From assembly GCF_031454135.1 (NCBI RefSeq), contig NZ_JAVDQF010000001.1, positions 62,001 through 126,000 of the forward strand: a DNA stretch of 64,000 nucleotides. The letters run 5' to 3'. Positions 16,162 to 26,146 of this stretch are shown piece after piece; within the stretch, counting starts at the first letter, position 1; every line of letters begins with the position of its first letter. The notes beneath the pieces are model-generated. The model was not told the origin of the DNA. It saw only the letters and a program-made list of their open reading frames with translations, and searched no databases. This stretch comes from Arthrobacter russicus (lineage in GTDB: Bacteria; Actinomycetota; Actinomycetes; Actinomycetales; Micrococcaceae). Made by a program: the position numbers and the translations under genes.

Positions 16162-16938
16162 ATGATTGAAATCCTGAACCCCCTCGAGCTGGCCCGGGCA
16201 AAGGTGACCGGCGCGTTGGTCGCGGATATCCTGCAGAGCGTGAAAAATCGCAGCACCGTCGGTACGAACTTGCTCGAGATCGACGGCTGGGTGCAGACGA
16301 TGATCGCCGAGGCCGGAGCGCAGTCCTGTTACGTCGACTATGCGCCGGCTTTCGGGCGTGGTCCGTTCGGACACTACATCTGCACGTCGGTCAACGACGC
16401 GGTGCTGCATGGACTGCCACACGACTACCAGTTGGCCGACGGCGACCTGCTGACTCTCGACCTGGCCGTGCTCAAGGGCGGAATCGCCGCGGATTCGGCG
16501 ATAAGTTTCCTGGTGGGCGATTCGCGGCCGGCCGGGAGCCTCGAGCTGATCGATGCGACGGAACGCGCACTGGCCGCCGGGATCGCGGTCGCCGGCCCCG
16601 GTGCCTACACCGGCGACATCTCCTACGCGATCGGTTCGGTGCTCAGCGAAGCCGGCTATCAGATCAACACCGAATTCGGTGGGCATGGCATCGGATCGAC
16701 GATGCATCAGGATCCGCATATTTCGAACTCCGGCCGGCCCGGCCGCGGATTCAAGCTGCGTCCGGGATTGCTCCTGGCGCTCGAGCCGTGGATCATGGCC
16801 GATACCGCGACCTTGGTCACCGACCCCGACGGTTGGACGCTCCGCAGTGCAACCGGCTGCCGCACAGCGCACCGCGAGCACACCATTGCGATTACCGACG
16901 ATGGAGCTGAGATCCTCACTCTGCCGACCTCGGTCTGA
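16162..16938 (+). CDS. map: type I methionine aminopeptidase
   Basis: 258 aa pita-bread metallopeptidase that removes the initiator Met from nascent proteins. All five metal ligands are in context: LTLDLAVLKGGIAADSA (two Asp), GGHGIGSTMHQDP (His), LLALEPW (Glu) and AHREHTIAI (Glu). There is no N-terminal zinc/SH3 extension. Sequence is more divergent than housekeeping MAPs (for instance AADSA for HGDTS), so it may be a second, specialised copy. It is divergent from the XRE regulator, which suggests regulated expression. Confidence 0.9.
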   Translation: MIEILNPLELARAKVTGALVADILQSVKNRSTVGTNLLEIDGWVQTMIAEAGAQSCYVDYAPAFGRGPFGHYICTSVNDAVLHGLPHDYQLADGDLLTLDLAVLKGGIAADSAISFLVGDSRPAGSLELIDATERALAAGIAVAGPGAYTGDISYAIGSVLSEAGYQINTEFGGHGIGSTMHQDPHISNSGRPGRGFKLRPGLLLALEPWIMADTATLVTDPDGWTLRSATGCRTAHREHTIAITDDGAEILTLPTSV

Positions 16939-16978
16939 GTCGATTCCGCAGCTGGGCTCAGTCCTCAGCTTTTGGCTG

Positions 16979-17037
16979 ACTTGGGCGCAGTTGAGCAGGG
17001 TGTAGGCGGGGATTACCCTGCTCAACTGCGCCCAAGT
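16979..17037. repeat. intergenic palindromic repeat, 23-bp perfect arms
   Basis: Arms 16979-17001 and 17015-17037 are perfectly complementary around a 13-nt loop, lying between map and trmI. The core CAGTTGAGCA(G/C)GGT recurs in the palindromic element at 53597-53690, so this looks like one copy of a dispersed REP-type element that may also terminate map transcription. Confidence 0.75.
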
Positions 17038-17118
17038 GGGGATATCTGTGTCAATGCCGCGGGTCCCTCGCGCGCTACGCTTAGAGCCAGGCTTGATTTT
17101 GTCTTTTGGAAAAACAGA

Positions 17119-18231
17119 ATGGACTTTCGTTACGTGAGCAATGTGATCTCCCCGGAACCGCAGGACCGACCGCACGGGGCAGCTGCCCGCCGTGGACCGT
17201 TCCGAGTCGGTGAGCGGGTCCAATTGACCGACGAACGCGGTCGGATGAATACGATCACGCTGACCGACGGAGCAGCTTTCCATACCCACAAAGGCTTCCT
17301 CAACCACGAAGAGCTGATCGGGAAATCCGAAGGCTCGATCGTGGCGAACACCACTGGCCAGCTCTACCAGGCGCTGCGGCCGCTGCTGAGCGATTTCGTG
17401 TTGTCGATGCCTCGTGGCGCAGCGGTGGTCTACCCCAAGGACGCCGGGCAGATCATCACGATGGCGGACATCTACCCGGGTGCCCGGGTGGTCGAGGCGG
17501 GCGTCGGATCCGGGGCGCTCTCGATTTCGCTGCTGCGCGCGGTCGGCGACCAAGGCTACCTGCATTCCTTCGAACGGCGCGAAGAGTTCGCCGCGATCGC
17601 CCGTGGGAACGTGGAGACCATTTTCGACGGACCACACCCGGCCTGGCAGATTTCGCTGGGCGACTTCCAAGACGAAGTGGTCAAAGCGGAGGCGCCCGGC
17701 AGCGTCGACCGTGTGGTCCTGGACATGCTCGCACCCTGGGAATGCCTCGATGCGGTGGCCACGGTGTTGGCCCCGGGCGGAGTTTGGATCAACTATGTGG
17801 CCACCGTGACCCAGTTGTCCCGGACCGCTGAGGCGATCCGGGCAGACGGCCGGTTCACCGAACCGGATGCCTGGGAATCCATGGTGCGCGGCTGGCATCT
17901 CGAAGGCCTGGCGGTGCGGCCGAACCATCGGATGGTCGCGCATACCGGATTCTTGTTGGTGACCCGCAAGCTGGCCGACGGCGTGACCTCGTTGGCCTTG
18001 AAACGGCGGCCTTCGAAAACCGAGTTCAGCGATGAGGACCTGGAAGCCTGGACTCCGGGCTCGGTCGGCGAACGCTCGGTGTCGGACAAAAAGCTGCGCC
18101 GCGCGGCGCGGGATGCCTCGGCGACCACGCAGACCCGGGGCCATGTTGCGCCGGCGCAGCCGACCGTGCCGCGTCCGGCGGCAGAAGATTCTGTCCAGGA
18201 AACGGACCAGGCACAAAATCCCGACGCTTAG
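17119..18231 (+). CDS. trmI: tRNA (adenine-58-N1)-methyltransferase TrmI
   Basis: About 370 aa SAM-dependent methyltransferase making m1A58 in the tRNA T-loop. The N-terminal beta domain (RRGPFRVGERVQLTDERGR...THKGFLNHEELIG) and the Rossmann domain (ARVVEAGVGSGALSISLLRAVG) are typical. A ~60-residue charged, Ala/Pro-rich tail follows. The start is uncertain: ATG 17119 or GTG 17134; a possible -10 (TACGCT) is at 17076. In actinobacteria this gene commonly sits immediately upstream of the proteasomal ATPase, as here (62-bp gap). Confidence 0.9.
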   Translation: MDFRYVSNVISPEPQDRPHGAAARRGPFRVGERVQLTDERGRMNTITLTDGAAFHTHKGFLNHEELIGKSEGSIVANTTGQLYQALRPLLSDFVLSMPRGAAVVYPKDAGQIITMADIYPGARVVEAGVGSGALSISLLRAVGDQGYLHSFERREEFAAIARGNVETIFDGPHPAWQISLGDFQDEVVKAEAPGSVDRVVLDMLAPWECLDAVATVLAPGGVWINYVATVTQLSRTAEAIRADGRFTEPDAWESMVRGWHLEGLAVRPNHRMVAHTGFLLVTRKLADGVTSLALKRRPSKTEFSDEDLEAWTPGSVGERSVSDKKLRRAARDASATTQTRGHVAPAQPTVPRPAAEDSVQETDQAQNPDA

Positions 18232-18293
18232 TGTTCTAGATTGGTAGGGGAGGGTCGCTTCTCGTTGGAGCGGCCGCTAAGGAGCTGATCACG

Positions 18294-20042
18294 ATGACCC
18301 ACATTCCGGCAGAAAATCCGAGTGGATCCGAAGCCAAGGACTATCCGGCTTTGGAACGCCAGTTCAACGTGCTCCGGGACAAGCTCCGTGCCGTGGACAA
18401 ACAACTGTCCGCAGCCACCCAGACCAACGGCAAGATGACTTTGATGCTGCAGACGGCAAAAGCCGAGATCCTGCGGCTCAAAGCGGCCTTGGAAAAAGAC
18501 GGCCAGGCGCCTTACGGCTTTGCCACCGTGGTCCAGATCAATCCACGGCGGAACTCTGCGCCGGGGGCGGGGCAGGCCGGCGGCGTCGCAGTGACCGAAG
18601 AAACGGTGGACATCGCCTACCAGGGGCGCAAGATGCGGGTCGGGTTGAGCCCGCTGGTCAATATCGCCTCGCTCAGCCCGGGCCAAGAAGTGCTGCTGAA
18701 CGAATCTTTGACCGTGGTCGCCGGTTTGGGTTTCGACCGGACCGGGGAAATCGTGACGGTCAAAGAACTGCTCGGCACCGACCGGGCGTTGGTGACCGGC
18801 CGGGCCGACGAAGAGCGCGTGGTCAAGCTCTCCGGGGCTTTGATGAGCCAGAAAGTCCGGGTGGGCGACGCCTTGTCCACGGATTCGCGGACCGGGTACG
18901 CCTTGGAGAAGATTCCGCGCTCCGAGGTCGAGAACCTGATCCTCGAGGAAGTACCGGATATCTCGTATCACGATATCGGCGGACTGGGCCCGCAGATCGA
19001 GCAGATCCGGGACGCCGTCGAGCTGCCTTTCCTGCACCCGGACCTCTACCGGGAACATGGTTTGAAAGCCCCCAAAGGCATCCTGCTCTACGGCCCGCCC
19101 GGCTGCGGCAAGACCCTGATCGCCAAAGCCGTGGCGAACTCGCTCGCAGCGCGGGCGGCCGAACGCAGCGGGCAGAAGGAAACCAAGAGCTTTTTCCTGA
19201 ACATCAAAGGCCCGGAACTGCTGGACAAGTACGTCGGCGAGACCGAACGGCAGATCCGGTTGATTTTCGCCCGGGCGCGGGAGAAGGCTTCGGACGGCAG
19301 CGCGGTGGTGGTTTTCTTCGATGAGATGGACTCGTTGTTCCGCACCCGGGGGACCGGGGTCTCTTCCGACGTGGAAACCACGATCGTGCCGCAGCTGCTC
19401 AGCGAGATCGACGGCGTCGAACGCCTGGACAACGTGATCGTGATCGGCGCCTCGAACCGCGAAGACATGATCGACCCCGCGATTCTGCGTCCTGGACGGT
19501 TGGATGTGAAGGTCAAGATCCAGCGTCCGGACGCTGAGGCGGCCGCGGACATCTTCGCCAAATACGTCACCGTGGACCTGCCGTTCCACCGGGACGACGT
19601 CGAGGCGCACGGCAACAGCGCCCAGGCCACCGTCGACGCGATGATCCAGCGCACCGTGGAAGCCATGTACTCCACGGACAAATCCAATGAGTACCTCGAA
19701 GTGACCTACGCCAACGGGGACAACGAAATGCTTTACTTCAAAGACTTCAACTCCGGCGCCGTGATCCAGAACGTCGTCGACCGGGCGAAGAAGTATGCGA
19801 TCAAAGATCTGCTGACCACCGGGGACAAGGGGATTCGGATCGATCACATGCTGCGCGCCGTGGTTGATGAATTCCGGGAACACGAAGACATGCCGAACAC
19901 CACCAACCCGGATGATTGGGCCAGGATTTCCGGCAAAAAGGGCGAACGGATCACGTACATCCGTACCATCGTCCAGGGCAAAGCCGGGCAAGAACCAGGC
20001 AAAACCTTGGAAACCTCGCTCAATACCGGCCAATACCTGTGA
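18294..20042 (+). CDS. arc: proteasome-associated AAA ATPase ARC/Mpa
   Basis: 582 aa hexameric unfoldase that recognises pupylated proteins and threads them into the 20S core. Order: N-terminal coiled coil (residues ~20-75, the Pup-binding helices), two OB folds, then one AAA module with Walker A GPPGCGKT (267-274), Walker B VVFFDEMD and arginine finger region [17 protein letters not shown]. The C-terminus ends Gln-Tyr-Leu, the motif that docks in proteasome alpha-ring pockets and opens the gate. A ribosome site (AAGGAG) precedes the start; -10-like TAGATT lies at 18237. First gene of the pupylation cluster. Confidence 0.96.
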   Translation: MTHIPAENPSGSEAKDYPALERQFNVLRDKLRAVDKQLSAATQTNGKMTLMLQTAKAEILRLKAALEKDGQAPYGFATVVQINPRRNSAPGAGQAGGVAVTEETVDIAYQGRKMRVGLSPLVNIASLSPGQEVLLNESLTVVAGLGFDRTGEIVTVKELLGTDRALVTGRADEERVVKLSGALMSQKVRVGDALSTDSRTGYALEKIPRSEVENLILEEVPDISYHDIGGLGPQIEQIRDAVELPFLHPDLYREHGLKAPKGILLYGPPGCGKTLIAKAVANSLAARAAERSGQKETKSFFLNIKGPELLDKYVGETERQIRLIFARAREKASDGSAVVVFFDEMDSLFRTRGTGVSSDVETTIVPQLLSEIDGVERLDNVIVIGASNREDMIDPAILRPGRLDVKVKIQRPDAEAAADIFAKYVTVDLPFHRDDVEAHGNSAQATVDAMIQRTVEAMYSTDKSNEYLEVTYANGDNEMLYFKDFNSGAVIQNVVDRAKKYAIKDLLTTGDKGIRIDHMLRAVVDEFREHEDMPNTTNPDDWARISGKKGERITYIRTIVQGKAGQEPGKTLETSLNTGQYL

Positions 20043-20082
20043 CCCGGGGGTCCGAAGTCCGGCAGGCCAAGGGCGCGTCGGG

Positions 20083-21747
20083 ATGACCGCGATCCGGGTG
20101 ATGGGCGCGGAAACCGAGTACGGCATCCATGTGCCGGGCGCCCCTGGACTGAACGCCACCTGGCTCTCCAGCCAAGTGGTGCACAGCTACGCGATGTTCG
20201 CCGCGCAGCATGCGGCAGGGGGTGCGGAGACCCGTTGGGACTACACCGACGAGAATCCTTTGGCGGACGCCCGCGGCTGGGCCCTGCCTCGGGACCAGGC
20301 GCATCCTTCGCAGCTGACCGATGACCCGGCCGCCGCAGCGCCCTCGGGTGAATCGTGGGCCGGACCGGGCGGCCGCCCGGATGTGCTCACGGCTGCCGGA
20401 ATCGCGCTGTCGGACTGGGATTCGGCGGACGGCGCTTTGGACACCGCGGACCGGGTGGACGCCCCGCCGATGGTGATGAACATGGTGCTCGGCAACGGGG
20501 CACGCCTGTATGTCGACCACGCGCATCCGGAGTATTCCTCGCCGGAAGTCACCAACCCGGAGGACGCGGTCACCTGGGATTTCGCCGGCGACGAGGTGGC
20601 CCGACGGATTCTGGCGGATCTGGCCGAGCGGCGGGCCAACGGCGAGCCGGAGCTGCCGGAGATCCAGCTGTACAAGAACAACACCGATTCCAAAGCCGCG
20701 TCCTACGGCAGCCACGAGAACTATCTGATGCCCAGGCAGCTGCCGTTCGGCCAGATCGTCTCCGGGCTCACGCCGTTTTTCATCACCCGGCAGCTGATCT
20801 GCGGAGCGGGCCGAGTAGGGCTTGGCCAAGACGCCGCGGTCCCGGGCTTCCAGCTGAGCCAACGGGCCGACTTCTTCGAGGCCGAGGTGGGCCTGGAAAC
20901 CACGATCCGGCGCCCGATCATCAACACCCGGGACGAGCCGCATTCGGTGGCCGACAAGTATCGCCGGCTGCACGTGATCATCGGCGACGCCAACCTTTCC
21001 CAGGTCTCGCACTACCTCAAGTTCGGCAGCACTGCCCTGGTGCTCGACCTGATCGAGCGCGGGCTGGCTCCGCAACTCGAGGTCTGGGAACCGGTCGAAG
21101 CCCTGCAAGCCGTCAGCCATGATGTGTCCGGGCAGAACAAATACCGGTTGATCGACGGCCGGCGGGTCACCGCCTTGGACATCCAGTGGATGTATTTCGA
21201 AGCGGCGCAGCGGGCCGCCGAGCAACGGCCGGACCGGCACACCGCGGGCGTGCTGCAACGCTGGGCGGATGTGCTCACCGGATTGGCCACCGGATACCGC
21301 GAGGTCAGCGGCAAAGTCGAATGGGCGGCAAAGCTCGCGTTGCTGGAACAGTACCGGGAGCGCGATGGCCTGGCCTGGGACGATCCCAGGCTGGCGTTGA
21401 TCGATCTGCAATGGGCCGACGTCCGGCTGGACAAGGGACTGGCGAACCGACTGCAGGTGCGCGGACGTTTGGACACCGTGGTCAGTGCTGCCCGGATCGA
21501 ATCCGCCGTGCTCCGGCCGCCGGAAGACACCCGGGCCTATTTCCGCGGCGAATGCATCCGGCGCTTCGGGGCCAGCGTGGTCGGCGCATCCTGGGACTCG
21601 GTGATCTTCGAGCGCCCGGCCCAGCGCAGACTGCAGAAGGTCCCGACCCGCGAACCGTTGCGCGGCACCAAGGCGTTGACCGGCGAGCTCTTCGAAGCCC
21701 ACGCGGATCTGGAGGATTTCCTGCAGAGTCTGCTCGGCGGGATCTGA
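20083..21747 (+). CDS. dop: Pup deamidase/depupylase
   Basis: 554 aa carboxylate-amine/glutamine-synthetase-like enzyme. It deamidates Pup's C-terminal Gln to Glu and also removes Pup from substrates. The N-terminus has GAETEYG (residues 8-14) with the metal/ATP Glu, then a long insertion (about residues 45-125, the Dop loop that distinguishes Dop from PafA), then [19 protein letters not shown] and [11 protein letters not shown]. It is longer than the ~500 aa typical of mycobacterial Dop, mostly in the loop. Start ATG 20083 follows arc by 40 bp; longer in-frame starts overlap arc and are unlikely. Confidence 0.96.
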   Translation: MTAIRVMGAETEYGIHVPGAPGLNATWLSSQVVHSYAMFAAQHAAGGAETRWDYTDENPLADARGWALPRDQAHPSQLTDDPAAAAPSGESWAGPGGRPDVLTAAGIALSDWDSADGALDTADRVDAPPMVMNMVLGNGARLYVDHAHPEYSSPEVTNPEDAVTWDFAGDEVARRILADLAERRANGEPELPEIQLYKNNTDSKAASYGSHENYLMPRQLPFGQIVSGLTPFFITRQLICGAGRVGLGQDAAVPGFQLSQRADFFEAEVGLETTIRRPIINTRDEPHSVADKYRRLHVIIGDANLSQVSHYLKFGSTALVLDLIERGLAPQLEVWEPVEALQAVSHDVSGQNKYRLIDGRRVTALDIQWMYFEAAQRAAEQRPDRHTAGVLQRWADVLTGLATGYREVSGKVEWAAKLALLEQYRERDGLAWDDPRLALIDLQWADVRLDKGLANRLQVRGRLDTVVSAARIESAVLRPPEDTRAYFRGECIRRFGASVVGASWDSVIFERPAQRRLQKVPTREPLRGTKALTGELFEAHADLEDFLQSLLGGI

Positions 21748-21815
21748 TACCGGACAACTCCGGGCGGGCATGGCAGGATGAGGAATGAAAGTACCTTCGA
21801 CAGCAGGAGTGCGTG

Positions 21816-22016
21816 ATGGCAGGTCAGGAGCAGCAAAGCAGTAGGCCGCGCGAGGAAGAACAGGACGGCGCGGACACGCCGATCCCGGCCCCCGCCGTCC
21901 CGCAGGCAAGCGCGCATACCGAAGGGCTCGATGACCTGCTCGACGAGATCGACGGGGTGCTCGAATCCAATGCCGAAGAATTCGTCCGTGGATTCGTGCA
22001 AAAGGGCGGACAGTAG
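21816..22016 (+). CDS. pup: prokaryotic ubiquitin-like protein Pup
   Basis: 66 aa intrinsically disordered modifier. Acidic N-terminal half, helical central segment ([26 protein letters not shown]) that binds the ARC coiled coil, and C-terminus Gly-Gly-Gln. The terminal Gln means Dop deamidation is needed before PafA can ligate it to lysines. Start ATG 21816 has AGGAG 7 nt upstream; the overlapping GTG at 21813 is less well spaced. prcB follows 6 bp after its stop. Confidence 0.97.
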   Translation: MAGQEQQSSRPREEEQDGADTPIPAPAVPQASAHTEGLDDLLDEIDGVLESNAEEFVRGFVQKGGQ

Positions 22017-22022
22017 GCCGCA

Positions 22023-22877
22023 ATGGATGCCCCTTCGAATCCGCGCCCGGCACCGGGCTGGCGCAGTCCCGGGGAACGTGTGGTCCGGGACCTGGCCGCC
22101 GCGGCGACGTCGTCGTTCAGCGAGCATTTGGCGCAATCGCGTCCCGACCTGTTGCCCTTCAACCAGCCGCTGCCGCCGGGTGCGTTGCCGGTCACCCCGC
22201 ACGCCACCACGATCGTGGCGATGACCTTCGCCGGCGGCGTGCTGATGGCCGGCGACCGGCGCGCCACGATGGGTACCATGATCGCCAGCCGGCACATTGA
22301 AAAGGTTTTCCCGGCGGACGGTTACTCGGTGTTGGGGATTGCCGGCACCGCAGGTTTGGCGATCGACATCACGAAGCTCTTCCAAGTGGAATTGGAGCAC
22401 TACGAGAAGATCGAGGGCACGACCCTGTCCTTGGAAGGCAAGGCGAACCGGCTGGGCGCCATGGTCCGGGGCAATCTGCCGATGGCGCTGCAAGGGCTGG
22501 CAGTGGTGCCGCTGTTCGCCGGCTACGATCCGGCTTCCGCGCAGGGCCGCCTGTTCTCCTATGACGTCACTGGTGGACGGTACGAGGAACTGGAGCACCA
22601 CAGCGTGGGTTCCGGCTCGGTCTTCGCACGCGGGGCGATGAAGAAGCTGTGGAAACCGGGGTTGACCGAGGCGGAGGCGATCCGGGTGTCGATTGCCTCC
22701 TTGTTCGACGCGGCCGACGACGACTCGGCCACCGGCGGCCCGGACGTGGTGCGGAAGCTCTGGCCGATCGTGTACACCGTGACCCGCAACGGCAGCCGGA
22801 AGGTGGCCGAGCACGAACTCGGCGAAGTAGTGGCATCGGTGCTCGCAGAACGCACCGAACTCGGCCGGGAAGCCTGA
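22023..22877 (+). CDS. prcB: 20S proteasome beta subunit
   Basis: 284 aa Ntn hydrolase, catalytic subunit of the bacterial proteasome. A propeptide of 61 residues precedes the mature N-terminal Thr62 (TTIVAMTF). Counting from Thr1 the catalytic Asp17 (GDRRAT) and Lys33 (HIEK) are in place. The residue before the cleavage site is Ala (PHA-TT), where most family members have Gly. The rest is a normal beta fold, length typical. It forms an operon with pup and prcA. Confidence 0.96.
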   Translation: MDAPSNPRPAPGWRSPGERVVRDLAAAATSSFSEHLAQSRPDLLPFNQPLPPGALPVTPHATTIVAMTFAGGVLMAGDRRATMGTMIASRHIEKVFPADGYSVLGIAGTAGLAIDITKLFQVELEHYEKIEGTTLSLEGKANRLGAMVRGNLPMALQGLAVVPLFAGYDPASAQGRLFSYDVTGGRYEELEHHSVGSGSVFARGAMKKLWKPGLTEAEAIRVSIASLFDAADDDSATGGPDVVRKLWPIVYTVTRNGSRKVAEHELGEVVASVLAERTELGREA

Positions 22878-22888
22878 AGGAGCCGACC

Positions 22889-23605
22889 ATGACGCAGCAG
22901 TTCTACGTCTCGCCCGAACAGGTCATGAAAGACCGTGCGGATTTCGCGCGCAAGGGCATCGCCAGAGGCCGGTCAGTGGTGGTGGTGTCCAGTCTCGACG
23001 GCATTGCCTTGGTGGCGGAGAACCCTTCGCCGTCGCTGCACAAGATCGGTGAGATCTACGACAAGATCGCCTTCGCCGCGGTCGGCAAGTACAACGAGTT
23101 CGAATCGCTCCGGCAAGCCGGGGTCCGGTATGCGGACGTGCGCGGCTATTCCTATGACCGGGAAGACGTCACCGCACGCGGGCTGGCGAGCGTCTATGCG
23201 CAGAGCCTCGGCGCGGTCTTCACCGCGGAACAGAAGCCGTTCGAGGTGGAGCTGGCGGTCGCCGAGGTGGGGGCGAACCAGGAACAGGACCATCTGTACC
23301 GGTTGACCTTCGACGGTTCGATCGCCGATGAGACCGGCTTCATCGCCATGGGCGGCCAGGTCGACTCGGTGCACCAGGTGGTCGCCGGCGGCTGGCAGCC
23401 GGGCGCCGGGCTCGCCGATGTGATCCGGCTCGCGGTCCGCGGCCTGGCGGCGGACCGCGAACCCGCAGTCGATCTCGACGCTGCGACCTTGGAAATCGCG
23501 GTCTTGGACCGGAACCCGGAAAGCGGCCGCGGTACCGCCCGGGCCTTCCGCAGACTCGGGCCGGCCGAAGTCACCGCTGCGCTGGACGAATCGGCTTCCG
23601 GCTAG
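22889..23605 (+). CDS. prcA: 20S proteasome alpha subunit
   Basis: 238 aa structural subunit forming the outer rings that gate the proteasome and bind ARC's C-terminus. The N-terminal YVSPEQVMKDRADFARKGIARGRSVV is the conserved gate/H0 segment; it lacks the catalytic Thr. Ribosome site AAGGAG (22877-22882) lies 6 nt before ATG. It is encoded right after prcB, the usual actinobacterial order. Confidence 0.96.
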   Translation: MTQQFYVSPEQVMKDRADFARKGIARGRSVVVVSSLDGIALVAENPSPSLHKIGEIYDKIAFAAVGKYNEFESLRQAGVRYADVRGYSYDREDVTARGLASVYAQSLGAVFTAEQKPFEVELAVAEVGANQEQDHLYRLTFDGSIADETGFIAMGGQVDSVHQVVAGGWQPGAGLADVIRLAVRGLAADREPAVDLDAATLEIAVLDRNPESGRGTARAFRRLGPAEVTAALDESASG

Positions 23606-23677
23606 CAAACCGGCATTGGCCGACTGGAACCGGCGGCCGGCCGAAAGCCAGTCGTTATCGCAGATCAAGGGAGCAGC

Positions 23678-25063
23678 ATGGACCGTAGGATTTTCGGCAT
23701 CGAAACCGAGTTCGGAATCACTTTTTCGAGCCGAGAGTCGCGGCCGCTCTCACCCGAAGAAGTCGCCCGATACCTGTTCCGGAAAGTGGTCAGCTGGGGG
23801 CGGAGTTCCAACGTCTTCTTGGCGAACGGCTCCCGGCTGTACCTCGATGTGGGCTCGCATCCGGAGTATGCCACTGCGGAATGCGACGACATCGCCCAGC
23901 TGATCGCGCACGACCGGGCCGGTGAGCTGATCCTCAATGATCTGGTGGCCGAGGCGGAGAGCCGTTTGGCACTGGAAGGCTTCAAGGGCCAGGTCTACCT
24001 GTTCAAGAACAACACCGACTCGGCCGGCAATTCATACGGCAGCCACGAAAACTATCTGATCGGGCGGCGCGGCGAGTTCAGCCGACTGGCCGAAATCCTG
24101 ATTCCCTTCCTGGTCACCCGGCAGCTGATCGCCGGTGCCGGCAAAGTGCACCAGTCCGACGGGAACGCGAGCTACTCGTTCTCGCAACGGGCCGAACACA
24201 TCTGGGAAGGCGTCTCCTCGGCCACCACGCGTTCCCGACCGATCATCAACACCCGGGACGAACCGCACGCCGATGCGGAACTGTACCGGCGGCTGCACGT
24301 GATCGTCGGCGATTCGAACATGTCCGAGACCACCACGATGCTCAAGGTCGGCACCGTCGATTTGATTCTGCGGATGATCGAAGCCGGCGTGATCATGCGG
24401 GACCTGCGGATGGAGAACCCGATCCGATCGATCCGGGAGATTTCCCAGGACCCGACCGGCCGGGCGCCAGTGAAGCTGGCCAACGGCCGAGTGCTCGACG
24501 CGCTGCAGATCCAGCGCGAATACTACGAAAAGACCTCGGAATTCTTGGCCGGACATGGCGCGCACAACGCTTTGGTACCGCGGATCATGGACCTCTGGAA
24601 CCGCACCCTGTCGGCGATCGAAGATCAGGACACCAGCGGCATCGACACCGAAATCGATTGGGCGATCAAGAAGAAGTTGCTGGATTCGTACCAGGCTAAG
24701 CACGATCTGGCCGCGGATTCGCCCCGGCTGGCGCAAATCGATTTGGCCTACCACGACATTTCGCCGAGCCGTGGTTTGTTTTACCTGCTGCAGAACCGCG
24801 GTGCCGCGGCCAGAGTGCTCGACGGCGATGCCGCCCAGGCTGCGGTCGAAGCGCCGCCGAACAGCACCAGGGCCGCCTTGCGCGGCCGGTTCGTCCGGGC
24901 CGCGCAGGCCGCGGGGCGCGACTACACGGTGGACTGGGTGCACCTCAAGCTCAACGACCGGGCACATCAGACGGTGCTGTGCAAAGACCCGTTCCGGAAT
25001 CAGGACGAACGGGTCGATGCACTGATCGACTCCCTGCTCGGCCAAGGTGACTTTTCAGACTGA
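23678..25063 (+). CDS. pafA: Pup-protein ligase
   Basis: 461 aa. It activates the C-terminal Glu of Pup as gamma-glutamyl phosphate and forms an isopeptide bond with substrate lysines. The N-terminus [16 protein letters not shown] carries the metal/ATP Glu9; [15 protein letters not shown] has the catalytic-base Asp; [21 protein letters not shown] and [13 protein letters not shown] are shared with Dop. The Dop loop is absent, which confirms PafA. GGGAG precedes the ATG. It follows prcA by 72 bp in the same orientation. Confidence 0.96.
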   Translation: MDRRIFGIETEFGITFSSRESRPLSPEEVARYLFRKVVSWGRSSNVFLANGSRLYLDVGSHPEYATAECDDIAQLIAHDRAGELILNDLVAEAESRLALEGFKGQVYLFKNNTDSAGNSYGSHENYLIGRRGEFSRLAEILIPFLVTRQLIAGAGKVHQSDGNASYSFSQRAEHIWEGVSSATTRSRPIINTRDEPHADAELYRRLHVIVGDSNMSETTTMLKVGTVDLILRMIEAGVIMRDLRMENPIRSIREISQDPTGRAPVKLANGRVLDALQIQREYYEKTSEFLAGHGAHNALVPRIMDLWNRTLSAIEDQDTSGIDTEIDWAIKKKLLDSYQAKHDLAADSPRLAQIDLAYHDISPSRGLFYLLQNRGAAARVLDGDAAQAAVEAPPNSTRAALRGRFVRAAQAAGRDYTVDWVHLKLNDRAHQTVLCKDPFRNQDERVDALIDSLLGQGDFSD

Positions 25064-25068
25064 ACGGC

Positions 25069-25094
25069 TAAACTGGCCGGGGCCGGTACCGGCC
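25069..25094 (+). promoter_or_regulatory. -10 box and 14-bp palindrome before the FKBP lipoprotein gene
   Basis: TAAACT (25069-25074) fits a -10; it is followed by the perfect palindrome GGCCGGTACCGGCC (25081-25094) near the expected transcript start. Together they suggest an internal promoter, possibly with an operator, between pafA and the FKBP genes. Confidence 0.35.
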
Positions 25095-25115
25095 GACGAG
25101 TTCCCGACGAATTGA

Positions 25116-26102
25116 GTGTTTGTGCGCCGATCTTTGGCCGTAGCGGCCGCTATTGTCCCTCTGGCTCTCCTATTGTCCGCCTGCGGCGGTGGCGGCGACC
25201 CGGCATCTTCCAGCGCGTCCAGCTCGGCCTCGGCGAGCGTGCCGGCTGCGAATTCGGAACTGCTGGACAGCGTCAAAGTCACGCCCGGAGAAGCCGGCAA
25301 AGCCCCCACGGTGGACTTCCCGAAGCCCCTGAATATGCCGCAGATCGCCATGAAACTGACCAATGAAGGCAGTGGTGAAACGGTGGTCGCCGGTCAGCAG
25401 GTGACGCTCCGTTCGGCATCCTTCAATGCGCAGGACGGCACGTCGAACGGCGAGAGCTTCAGCCAGGGCACCGGCACCGAGATCCTCCTCGACGACAGCT
25501 TCAAGGCCCAGGCCGCGCTGCCGTACAGCGTGATCGTCGGCGCGAAGGTCGGCGCCTACTTCGCCTATGGCGTACCGGCGCAACCGGCGGCGCAAGGCGC
25601 AACCGCGCAACCGGCTTCGATCGAGGTCTACTACATCGAATCGGCCAAAACCCCGCCGCCGCTGCCGACCCTGGCCACCCCGGAGGAGTCCAAGCAACTC
25701 GATTCGGACGGCAAGCTGCCCAGCGCGACCTTCGACGACAAGGGCGTGCCCAGCATCCAGGTCCCGGCCGTCGACCCGCCGGCGAACCTCGTGGTGAAGG
25801 TGCTCAAAGAGGGCAGCGGAGACGCGCTGAAGTCCACGGATTCGGCCAACGTCGAATACACCGGCTGGAAGTGGACCGACCCGAGCACCCCGTTCGACTC
25901 GAACTACGGCAAGGGCTCGCCGTTCAAAGTCACCTTGTCCGGCGGTGTGATCAAGGGCTGGCTGATGGGCTTGGTGGATCAGAAGGTCGGCTCGACCGTG
26001 ATGCTGGTGATCCCCGCGGCCCTGGGCTACGGCGACAACCCCAGCGGCGGACAGCCCGGCGGCACGCTGGTCTTCGTGGTGAACATCCAGGCCAAGGCCT
26101 AG
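25116..26102 (+). CDS. FKBP-type prolyl isomerase, lipoprotein
   Basis: 328 aa. It starts with a lipoprotein signal peptide; lipobox LLSA-C23 gives a membrane-anchored extracytoplasmic protein, followed by a Ser/Ala-rich linker. There are two FKBP-like halves: residues ~75-175 are degenerate (few catalytic aromatics), residues ~225-328 are canonical (ANVEYTGWKW, FDSNYGKGSPFKVTLSGGVIKGW, LGYGDNPSGGQPGGTLVFVV). It likely assists folding of exported proteins. GTG 25116 or GTG 25122 is the start. It lies between pafA and a second, cytoplasmic FKBP. Confidence 0.9.
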   Translation: MFVRRSLAVAAAIVPLALLLSACGGGGDPASSSASSSASASVPAANSELLDSVKVTPGEAGKAPTVDFPKPLNMPQIAMKLTNEGSGETVVAGQQVTLRSASFNAQDGTSNGESFSQGTGTEILLDDSFKAQAALPYSVIVGAKVGAYFAYGVPAQPAAQGATAQPASIEVYYIESAKTPPPLPTLATPEESKQLDSDGKLPSATFDDKGVPSIQVPAVDPPANLVVKVLKEGSGDALKSTDSANVEYTGWKWTDPSTPFDSNYGKGSPFKVTLSGGVIKGWLMGLVDQKVGSTVMLVIPAALGYGDNPSGGQPGGTLVFVVNIQAKA

Positions 26103-26146
26103 CCGACGAGATTTTCCGATTCAACGACTACCCTTTGAGGAGCATC

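Noticed and set aside
19864-20082. Longer N-terminus of Dop overlapping arc
   Set aside because: The family begins at the VMGxExEYG motif; the extra residues are an out-of-frame reading of the arc C-terminus.
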